Below, piece by piece: positions 56,241 to 64,000 of a stretch of 64,000 bases of DNA. The notes below the pieces were generated by a model. The model saw only the letters and a list, made by a program, of their open reading frames with translations, made no database searches and was not told the DNA's origin. The stretch's first letter is position 1. Each line of letters opens with the position of its first letter. The DNA is from Amylostereum areolatum (lineage: Eukaryota > Basidiomycota > Agaricomycetes > Russulales > Stereaceae): NCBI GenBank assembly GCA_012932865.1, contig SAXG01000031.1, positions 372,001 through 436,000 of the forward strand. Reading direction: 5' to 3'. A program made the translations under genes and the position numbers.

Positions 56241-57733
56241 CCCCCCAGTCACGTCGTCTGGTGGAGGCAAAGGACTTTTGGTATCATCGTCGAATCGTTT
56301 CGCTGTATTATCATCCATGTATACCTGTGAGCAATTGTATCCCCCGTGTTTGTATCTGTCTACCGTCACCAAGAACAGGCAAACACCATCGATCACGCTC
56401 AAAGTCAAGCTGATCGGACGAGTTACCAAAAGAGAAATCGACGCAGACGCGCTGCTTGATAGCGGCGCAGAAGGAATTATCCTGAACCGAAGCTTCGTTG
56501 AACGCAAGAAGCTCACCACAAGAAAACTAGAAAACCCGTTCCCCGTGCGTAATGTGGATGGCACCGAGAACAGTCATGGGCTGGGTACGCGACACAACGA
56601 CCCAGCGGATCCGGATATACTCGCAAGATTCAAAGGCGTACCATGAGGAAGAAGCTGAGTTCTTCATCACCGACATCGGCGATCATGACATGATCCTTGG
56701 AACAGACTGGCTCGACGAGCACAATCCCACCATAGACTGGCAACGAGACCGTGTTGACATGCTCCGCTGCCCTCCCTCATGCACTCTGTCCAAACCTCCT
56801 GTGACGAACCTTGCAACCAAGCCACGGAAACCATCATCGGTCCAATCACAGCGTAAGGTTGAAGCAGGTAAAACCCCAAGGACACCTCTCGTCGTGGACG
56901 ATCCCTTCCTAGAGCCGACATATGTGTCCTGGACCCCAGTCCCCACTTATGTTATCCCTGCACGCAGAGTCAAAGGTGTTCGCATCCGCACGGTCCATCG
57001 CTCCCCTCTACCCGCACGACTCCTCACTGAAGACGACGACGAGCGGCCCATGGTATTCCGAGACTGGGAGATCAATGGACTACGCCGCGCCGGAATCCTC
57101 CCTGAAACTGATGGTCCTAATCCAGATGCAGTACCCATCTGCGCAGGCTTTACAAAAGCGCAAGAGCTTGCAGAGCATTCAAAAGAGAACGCATGCCCAC
57201 AAACCTTCGAAGACTTAGTCCCCCCTCCATACCGCGACTTCGCGTCTGTATTCGACAAGAAAACCTCCGAGCGACTTCCTGACCGACGACCATGGGACCA
57301 TGCTATCGACATGAAAGACGGCTTTGAACCCAAACCGTGCAAGATCTACCCCCTCTCACCTTCCGAGCAGATCGAACTCGACACCTTCCTCGACGACCAC
57401 CTGAAGAAGGGCTATATCCGCCCATCGAAGTCACCTCAGGCGAGTCCGTTCTTCTTTGTGAAGAAAAAGGATGGAAAGCTGCGTCCCATACAGGACTATC
57501 GAGAATTAAACAAGGGCACTGTCAAGAATGAATACCCCTTGCCACTGATCTCTGAAATCGTCGACCGTCTCAAAGATGCAAAGATCTTCTCAAAGATGGA
57601 TGTTCGCTGGGGTTACAACAATGTCCGCATCAAGGAAGGCGACGAGTGGAAGGCTGCGTTCAAGACGAATCGCGGTCTCTTCGAACCTACGGTGATGTTT
57701 TTCGGGCTTATGAACTCCCCTGCGACATTTTAG
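56237..57733 (+). pseudogene. Gypsy C protease and RT N-terminal part, frameshifted
   Basis: Protease motif DADALLDSGAEGIILNRSF, then a small frame change near 56570. From 56580 the frame is open through DHDMILGTDWLDEHNPTIDW, the linker, and RT motifs [16 protein letters not shown] and IFSKMDVRWGYNNVRI to TAG at 57731-57733 after NSPATF. Sequence and amber position are the same as in Gypsy B. Confidence 0.88.
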
Positions 57734-57736
57734 GCA

Positions 57737-58903
57737 ATGATGAATGAACTGTTCAAGGATCTCATCGACTCGGGCAAGGTCATCATCTACATGGACGACA
57801 TCTTGGTGTTCACTCGCACCATGGACGAACACCGTGCCATAGTGCGGCAGGTTCTGCAGTGTTTGCAAGACAACGACCTTTTCCTCAAACCGGAGAAATG
57901 CGTCTTTGAGCAAGACTCTGTCGAATACCTCGGACTCATCATCTCGCACGACAAGATCGCTATGGACCCCGTCAAGGTAGCAGGTATTCAGGACTGGCCG
58001 ACACCACAAACGGTCAAAGATGTGCAATCCTTCCTCGGCTTTGGCAACTTCTACCGACGTTTCATCAAGGACTTCTCCAAGGTTGCACGACCCCTATGTG
58101 ACCTGACAAAGAAGGACTGCACATGGGACTGGTCGACGGACTGCCAAACTGTGTTTGACGCACTGAAAGCTGTGTTTACTTCCTCCCCCGTCTTGGTCAT
58201 GCCTGACCCAAAGAAGCCTTACCTCATTGATGTCGACGCCTCGGACTTTGCTACTGGAGGTATACTCTCGCAGAAAGGCGACGACGGTCACTGGCATCCA
58301 GTGGCGTATCTGTCCAAGGCCCTATCGGAACCGGAACGGAACTACGACATCTACGACAAGGAGCTGCTTGCGATCATCCGTGCGCTTGAAGCCTGGCGCC
58401 ACTACCTCGAAGGCGCCCCCAACACCGTCGAAATCTGGACAGATCACAAGAACCTGGAGCACTTCAAGACGGCACAGAAGCTGAGCCGCCGACAGGCACG
58501 TTGGGCTCTATTCTTCACTCGATTTGACTTCTCGCTCGTTCATAAACCAGGAATTTCCCACCGCCCGGATCCAATGTCTCGACGACCCGATCACAAGGAT
58601 GGTGTTGAAAACGACAACAAGGAGCGCGTCTTGCTTGACCCCAAGTACTTCCAAGTACGCGCAACAAGGCCAGGAGCAGTAACCTCCCTCGGTGATGTCG
58701 AACTCCGACGACGTATCCGCGACTGCAAAACCAAGGACATCGAGGTCGTTCAAGCCCTGGACGCCATCTTACGAAACAAACCACGTACACTCGTCAAGAA
58801 CCTTCAAGAGTGGAACTACGAAGAAGGCCTGGTCCTGTTTAGAGGAAAGGTATATGTCCCTGCAGATGACGAGTTGCGACGCGACATTGTCAAAATGTAC
58901 TAG
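57737..58903 (+). CDS. Gypsy C RT C-terminal part, RNase H and integrase start
   Basis: An open frame of 388 codons: VIIYMDDILVFTRTMDEH (YMDD), FLGFGNFYRRFIKDFSK, DVDASDFATGGILSQKGD, YDIYDKELLAIIRALEAW, EIWTDHKNLEHF, then VYVPADDELRRDIVKMY at the integrase zinc-domain start. It is stopped by the MITE at 58901. Unlike copy B it keeps CGA codons where B has a TGA stop. Confidence 0.88.
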   Translation: MMNELFKDLIDSGKVIIYMDDILVFTRTMDEHRAIVRQVLQCLQDNDLFLKPEKCVFEQDSVEYLGLIISHDKIAMDPVKVAGIQDWPTPQTVKDVQSFLGFGNFYRRFIKDFSKVARPLCDLTKKDCTWDWSTDCQTVFDALKAVFTSSPVLVMPDPKKPYLIDVDASDFATGGILSQKGDDGHWHPVAYLSKALSEPERNYDIYDKELLAIIRALEAWRHYLEGAPNTVEIWTDHKNLEHFKTAQKLSRRQARWALFFTRFDFSLVHKPGISHRPDPMSRRPDHKDGVENDNKERVLLDPKYFQVRATRPGAVTSLGDVELRRRIRDCKTKDIEVVQALDAILRNKPRTLVKNLQEWNYEEGLVLFRGKVYVPADDELRRDIVKMY

Positions 58904-59555
58904 AGCTCTTCATGAGTGGCTATACTCGTGAGTACCTGTATGAGTACCTGTAAGGCACATCCGTGGGTATTGCCATCCACGGATACGAGTACTCGTGTGC
59001 CTGATACTCGTGAGAGTACAGGTATGACTTTTGAGCTCACAGGTTACCTGTGCAAGTACCTGTCAAATACCTGTCAGGTACTTTGGCAGGGTTGATCTTG
59101 ATATAATTACAGATAATAGCTGTTGGATTGATATAAGCATTCTTTCTTGCAGATCCTTATGTACTGTTGTTTCTATTATGGCCCCTTTCTCATCTATTTC
59201 CTCTCCTCCCCTCACATATATAGCTGAAAGCCTTGTGTGGTATGCTGTATCATACTCTGATACATGTTTACCTGTACTTAAATGTTACTAGCAGTATCCT
59301 TGCCTTGAAGATGGAGTGTCAATATGCCTAACAGAGCTTCCAAGATGAGTCTAAGAAGGCCACTACTGCTGCTTATATCATATTTTCTAGGAACAATAGG
59401 TACTTGTCATACCTGTGTATCTGCGAGTGGGAGTATCCATGCCACAGGTACCTGTGTGCCTGATACCCGTGAGAGTGGGAGTATAGGATCTGGAGCCACA
59501 GGTACCTGTCTCAAGGTTGCAGGTACCTGTAAGAGTGCACTCGTGAAGAGCTCTA
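58901..59555 (+). mobile_element. 655-bp hAT-like MITE, copy 3
   Basis: Flanked by a perfect 8-bp TSD, AAATGTAC (58893-58900 and 59556-59563). Its interior is nearly identical to copies 1 and 2. It sits between KMY and the integrase zinc motif of Gypsy C. Confidence 0.93.
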
Positions 59556-60283
59556 AAATGTACCATGAATTGCCCCTGGCTGGACACCCTGGTCGTTTTA
59601 AGACCTACAAACTTGTGAGTTGCGAATACTGGTGGCCCGGCATGTCTGTCTTTGTCCGCGACTTTGTAGCAGGATGCGCAACCTGTCAATCGACGAAGAC
59701 ACAGAGCAGCCAACCCCACATTGATATGATCCCAAACGAGGTACCCGATCGACCATTCGGTGTCATCTCCACCGACTTCATTGTCGAACTCCCTGACTGT
59801 GAAGGCTATAACACTGTCAATGTCGTAGTCGATCGCCTCACCAAGATGGTGGTTACTACCCCATGCACGACAAAGATCACCAGCGATGGCACGGCCAACA
59901 TCCTCTTCGACAAGGTATATCGGCACTATGGCTTAGCAGACAAGATCATCTCGGATTGTGGACCCCAATTTGCTGGACAGTTGATGCATACACTCAACGA
60001 GAAGCTCGGGATCAAGTCCGCCCTCAGCACAGTGTATCACCCACAGACAGACGGCCAGACCGAACGCGAAAACCAGAACCTCGAACAGCTCCTACAAGTA
60101 TTCTGCAACTACCGACAAGATGACTGGATGAAGTGGTTGCCCTTCTTCGAGTTTTCTCACAACTCTCGCACCCACACAGCTACTGGAAAGGCTCCCTTTG
60201 AAGTCCTCTACGGTTTCCTCCCAAAGATGTACCCATCTGTCAACCCGTCCTCAAAGGTTCCTGCAGTCGAAGAACGCCTCCAT
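59556..60283 (+). pseudogene. Gypsy C integrase core
   Basis: Resumes after the MITE with the zinc motif (HELPLAGHPGRFKTYKL, CATCQSTK) and core VISTDFIVELPDCEG, KIISDCGPQFAGQLM and DGQTERENQNLEQL. The Asp-x-Gly neighbour is Cys where copy B has Arg (CGT to TGT, a CpG change). It is cut at 60283 by a TIR element. Confidence 0.87.
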
Positions 60284-61253
60284 CATCAGCAAAGTCGGCT
60301 GAGCATGGGTGCTTGTGTCCAGCACCGGTCCAGCTGGCCAAGCATGGTCATGCATCGGGAAACACGGCCAGGCGGCCTATAGGCCGTCGCCAGACCCGAT
60401 ATTTGCTCCAGCGGTCACGTGGTGCGTCTCCCATGAAACGCGCGTTGCTCAATCGCGGAGTTCAAAACGTCTCTTGACCTCGACCACCGTCATCCCCTCA
60501 TTTCCTCTCGCGTCAGCCTTTTTTACTCCGTCAAAACGATCAAAGTATGTGTTATTGTATTATGTCTGTGCAGTTTAACCTTCTCACCCTAAAAATTCCC
60601 GCTAGCTTTAGAGAATGAGAACATGCCCTGGACTTGAAGGCTGTCCGCACAAGACTGTCCGCGCTTGCTGGATTGGAGGTACCCGCATTCACGACAACTT
60701 GAGGGAAGGTTTCTAGTTACGGCTGAGTTTTCAGTGGGTCTGCGGCCAAAAAATGGTGAGTATTCTCTGTATCAATTGCACTGTTATTAACCCATTTTAC
60801 TCCCTTCAGCACCGTTGGGTTTCATACTTCGTAAGGGTGAGTTCTCATATGCACGCATATATGCACCGCAAGCATGCTAACTGGTCGGATTACAGTGCTT
60901 GTGGCGAAAATTCCGTTGGAAATGGCGAGCGTGCATGCACAACATGTGGTGCTCTATCCTATTCACTACGCACGCACCGTTGTTTTGTACATCACATGTA
61001 TATCCCTCGTAGTAGTGAAATAAAATACATTTTTGTGGCCTACCTGCTTCTGACAAAGCTAGACCATGCCTCGCGAAGCCAGCCCATGCTGGTAGAATTT
61101 CACCATATTGGTGGAATTTGGCAAGGATGGTGGAACCGGCAGGTGCACCATTGGGGCATGGTGGGATGGTCAGCGCAAGGTGGCATGGTGGGTATTGCGA
61201 TGCATCACGAGGCCCTGGCCATGCATCGTGAAGCTCAGCCGACTTTGCTGATG
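60284..61253 (+). mobile_element. 970-bp non-autonomous element with perfect 21-bp terminal inverted repeats
   Basis: The left end, CATCAGCAAAGTCGGCTGAG plus C (60284-60304), is exactly inverted at 61233-61253. The interior has no recognisable transposase. The right third is rich in ATGGTGG and GGCATGGTGGG repeats, and CATGCATCG motifs occur near both ends. Comparison with Gypsy B shows uninterrupted pol there, confirming an insertion. A TSD is not clear (AT on the left, GT on the right), so the superfamily is unknown. The internal frame 60753-61313 runs through the right end and is probably chance. Confidence 0.8.
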
Positions 61254-61892
61254 GTCAACTTAAAGAAGTCCGACAGGAGATCAAGGCCAGCCTCGCCCTC
61301 GCATCAGACTTGATGAAGCACTACAATGGCGACACGGTCAACAAATCAATACAGTTTGCTGTCGGAGACAAAGTATGGCTAGAAGGCAAGAATCTGAAGA
61401 TGACAAGACCGAAAGCTAAGCTCGCCGCCAAACAATTTGGACCCTTCGAGATCATTGACGTCGTCAGCCCAGTCAACTACCGCTTGAAGCTGCCGAAGAT
61501 GTGGTGAATCCATCCAGTCTTCCATGCCTCGTTGCTCACCGCGTATAAGGAGACAGCCGCTCACGGGCCAAATTATGAACAGCCGCCACCCGACCTCATT
61601 GATGATGAAGAAGAATATGATGTTGAAGACATCATTGACTCGAAGCCGACCTGCAACAAGAAAGGCATACAATACCTCATCAAGTGGGCAGGCTATCCTG
61701 ACTCCGAGAATACCTGGCTCCCTCGCTCCTCGCTCTCAAAGGTCACCGACATGATCAATGCCTTCCACAAATGCCATCCAAACGCACCCCGCCCTGTGCA
61801 TTCCCTCGGCATCTCCTTTGACGATTTTCTCACATCCACCCTTGCAGATGACATCGCGCTCCAGGCAAAAGTGCATCTTAAAGGGGGGGTAA
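61254..61892 (+). pseudogene. Gypsy C integrase C-terminus and chromodomain, one internal stop
   Basis: Resumes VNLKKSDRRSRPASPS- and MMKHYNGDTVNKSIQF-type sequence. A TGA lies at 61505-61507 after KLPKMW, where B has KTWRIHPVF. It continues with YDVEDIIDSKPTCNKKGIQY and IKWAGYPDSENTWLP of the chromodomain, and ends with the purine tract AAAGGGGGGGTAA before the 3' LTR. Confidence 0.87.
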
Positions 61893-62315
61893 TGTCACAG
61901 ATCACTCCATTTCTCTCTTCGTTTGCAGACCTCGTACATGCAACGCGTCACGGCATATGACTTTCCCTTGCATCACATGCTTCAACGACATCATTGCCCG
62001 GACTTCCGAGCGGGGTTCCGCATCCTTATCTATGACATCATTGCTCTGGACCTTTGTCCTCCGCCCCATGACTCCTTTCTTATTGTTCCCCCCGCTCGCA
62101 CCACTATTGCATTGCATTGCATCATCGTTCTCACTTGTATATAAGGACAGTGTTTCTCTTCCCTTTTCCCTAGACTGTCCATCTTGTCATACAGTACTGT
62201 AGCGCAAGTTGCACTACCCTAGACCCCAGCACTCTCGAATCTATTGTTTCTTCTCGCTCCTCCCATCGTCGTGACTTAGGCGGTTCCATTGGTCTCATAA
62301 ACTGCGTTTCTGACA
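61893..62315 (+). repeat. 3' LTR of Gypsy C
   Basis: A 423-bp LTR from TGTCACAGATCACTCC to GTTTCTGACA. Compared with the 5' LTR it has many CG-to-TG or CA changes in the first 120 bases, so the pair is old or of different origin. Confidence 0.9.
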
Positions 62316-62394
62316 GCGAAGTCCAATGCGAGGTCCGATGGTAAACTACAGTAGAAGTAGGCTCGATATATATAATTAGGAGGCGTTCATGACA
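62316..62394 (-). repeat. Fragment of the second LTR family
   Basis: On the minus strand it starts TGTCATGAACGCCTCC (62394) and matches the first about 80 bases of the LTR at 7724. It is cut off at the end of the Gypsy C 3' LTR, so Gypsy C or a rearrangement removed the rest. Confidence 0.75.
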
Positions 62395-62800
62395 GCTAGA
62401 GACCTGACACTGGAGCTCGAGAGCGGCGGCGGCAAGTGTGTCGGATGTTGGACAGTGTCACGGTCACATCCAATCAGTGATGATGGTAACGGTTCGTCAG
62501 GCTGGTCACGGTCACGGAAGAGTGCCGATCCGTTTTAAATGGTACAGTACCTTACTGTAGCGTCTCACTAACTTGCATAAGGTATAATACATAACTCGAA
62601 GTATCCCTTCGACTGAGTGTCTCACTAACTTGCATAAGTCTGTTCAACAACAGTGCATCACAAAACCTCACACCCCACACCCAGGACAGTATAAGGCCTG
62701 CGAGTATAGCTTATAGATACATAAGTGGACATAAGATAAAAATGAGAAAATTTAACGCAAGCTGAGCGCACACGAGTTCTAGCTAGCCACAAACATACAA
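62395..62800. other. Intergenic region downstream of the release factor gene
   Basis: No gene is supported. A direct repeat of TCTCACTAACTTGCATAAG occurs twice, near 62563 and 62619. The right part lies downstream of the release factor stop and should contain its 3' UTR. Confidence 0.5.
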
Positions 62801-64000
62801 TTATGCCCTAACTGTTAGCTTCTCTTCTAGTAAGTCTGCCTTATGTTTCTGGTCAAGGTCATCTATGACAACTTCAAGCCCATCACCTTCAAGGACATCA
62901 TCCCAAGACAGATTTTGCTTTCTCAAACGGTGATCAGTAACACGATCCTATACTTTTGTTTCAGTATAAACACAACGTATAGTGAAAAGATAACCCACCT
63001 GAGAATAGTTGTAGGTTCGGATTTTCTCACTGCGGTCAGCGGTACGAACCAGGCTTTTGCGAGCAGCACGATGGTCAATCTGATCCTGGATAATTTTTCT
63101 GTCCATGAGCCTGGCGCGGAGGATTTGAAAGGCACGACGTCGGTTCTGTCCCACAGACATGAGTCAGAATGAGTCGCAAGAGGGCAAATGACGTACCTGA
63201 TGCTGACTGCGTTCGTCTTGCATGGACACACTGATGCCCGTAGGCATATGCGTCAACCGCACAGCGGACTCCGTTTTGTTGACGTGCTGGAGATCAGTGT
63301 GTTAGACGAGACCGCTGCATGACTGGTATGACCCTTACCTGGCCGCCCGCGCCGCGAGCGCGCATAACCTCCACGCGAACGTCTTCCATGTTGAACAGGT
63401 CGTCTTGTCCCTCTGATGAAGGTTCCTCCGATAGCGGCAGGACCTAATGCCATGTCAGTCACACGGGAAAGAAATCTGTGGGAGACAACGCACCACGACG
63501 GCGACAGTGCTCGTATGCACGCGTCCACTAGCCTCGGTTGCCGGAACCCTTTGCACTCGGTGCACACCGCTCTCCCAGCGCAATGCATCGTACGCACCCA
63601 CGCCTTTGATCTCCAACACGCTGTCTTTAATTCCGCCGCTGTCGCTCTCGTTGCTGGCCACGACGGTTGGCACCCAGCTTTTGCTGAACGCGAAGCGCGT
63701 ATATACCCGCATTAACTCGGAGAGAAAAAGCGAGGCTTCCGAACCGCCCACACCCGACTTGAGCTCCATGAGTGCCGACATATCCGCCGTGTCCGACGGT
63801 GGAATGACGATTGAGGGAAAGTTGTCGGTGACGAGCTGTTTCATGTCGCCCAGCAGTTCCTGAGATTCGGACTCTGCTAGTTCGGATAGTTCGGGGTCAT
63901 CGAATAGCGGGAGGGTGTCTGTCAGAGCCTAGTGCAACGTCTCCGTGAGTAGGTAGCAGCGAAATTACGAGCACCCTGGCTGACAGCTTTCTTTTGGAGC
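62801..64000 (-). CDS. MRF1: Mitochondrial peptide chain release factor 1 (5' end outside the window)
   Basis: Exons 64000-63969 (partial), 63928-63494, 63443-63339, 63286-63197, 63145-62999 and 62947-62801 have GT-AG introns, and the complete ones are all multiples of three. Class I release factor motifs are [33 protein letters not shown] and [14 protein letters not shown]. The catalytic GGQ lies in [19 protein letters not shown], split by an intron after the Gln codon. The GGQ loop enters the ribosome and releases the finished peptide. The RF1-type form and the eukaryotic intron-bearing gene point to the mitochondrial factor. The stop-codon-reading (PxT-type) motif should lie in the exon 2 to 3 region, but I could not identify it surely. 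The gene is intact in the window and ends 62801. Confidence 0.92.

Larger units (their letters stand above)
53578..62315 (+). mobile_element. Gypsy C: chromovirus-type Ty3/Gypsy with two further insertions
   Basis: LTRs at 53578-53998 and 61893-62315 flank gag and pol of the same family as A and B. A 655-bp MITE (58901-59555) and a 970-bp TIR element (60284-61253) interrupt pol. The flanking bases do not match (CTCGG left, GCGAA right), so one end has been rearranged or the two halves come from different copies. From about 56340 to 58890 it is nearly identical to B, but beyond 59560 it is clearly more diverged. Confidence 0.9.

Noticed and set aside
57731..57733. Programmed stop-codon readthrough in Gypsy B and C
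   Set aside because: The amber codon is in the middle of RT, not at the gag-pol border, and both copies have other disabling changes; common descent is simpler, though not excluded.
30743..59555. MITE GTACCTGT clusters as a CRISPR array or satellite
   Set aside because: Spacing is irregular, repeats are palindromic and short, and defined transposon ends with TSDs explain the segments.
60281..61256. A TSD of the 970-bp element
   Set aside because: Only AT versus GT can be paired around the ends after comparison with Gypsy B, too little to call.
60753..61313. 186-codon frame in the 970-bp TIR element as a possible transposase
   Set aside because: It runs across the right terminal repeat into Gypsy pol and lacks any catalytic motif.

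Overview
The window looks like a transposon-rich stretch of a filamentous basidiomycete (Agaricomycetes) genome. The evidence is many short GT-AG introns, a KDZ-type transposase, a fungal TET/JBP-like dioxygenase, a DUF6589 gene, chromovirus-type Ty3/Gypsy elements and a DIRS-like element. The species cannot be named from the sequence. The only clear conserved housekeeping gene is a mitochondrial peptide chain release factor 1 gene at the right edge (minus strand, running off the window).

Layout. 1-2464: nothing supported. 2465-2770: solo LTR with a perfect 5-bp target-site duplication (TSD). 2957-5250: decayed DIRS-like element (RT/RNase H plus tyrosine recombinase). 6265-17971: accessory genes of unknown function and the 3' half of a KDZ transposase gene. 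One accessory gene (7382-15548) is split by a solo LTR, and that LTR is split by a 6.5-kb element (about 8254-14748). This element carries an apparently intact RecQ-like helicase gene and an apparently intact DUF6589 gene, tail to tail and 49 bases apart, between 53-bp inverted termini. It is the best candidate here for an undescribed mobile system.

17972-42506: two Gypsy copies on the minus strand (A and B) in tandem around one shared LTR. A's RT gene is split by a hAT transposon (18708-34541; 8-bp TSD). The hAT carries a transposase gene and a divergent, intact 704-codon passenger gene. The transposase gene is split by another Gypsy (D, 24312-32625; 5-bp TSD), and D's integrase region is split by a 655-bp hAT-like MITE (8-bp TSD).

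42507-53577: a further block of accessory genes in head-to-head pairs. It holds a Pro-rich/coiled-coil gene, an acidic-repeat gene, a large broken gene of unknown function and the N-terminal part of a TET/JBP-like dioxygenase cut off by an LTR. With the KDZ fragment and the genes at 6.2-15.5 kb, these may be remains of one large KDZ-type element: all of them share an octamer (CTCGCCGA or its complement), often inside introns. 53578-62315: Gypsy C, broken by a second family member of the 655-bp MITE group and by a 970-bp element with 21-bp terminal inverted repeats. 62801-64000: release factor gene.

Most retroelement genes are broken by stops and frameshifts. Intact coding capacity is limited to the RecQ and DUF6589 pair, the hAT passenger gene and the release factor. 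Exon boundaries are read by eye from splice signals and frame continuity and were not tested against transcripts or databases.
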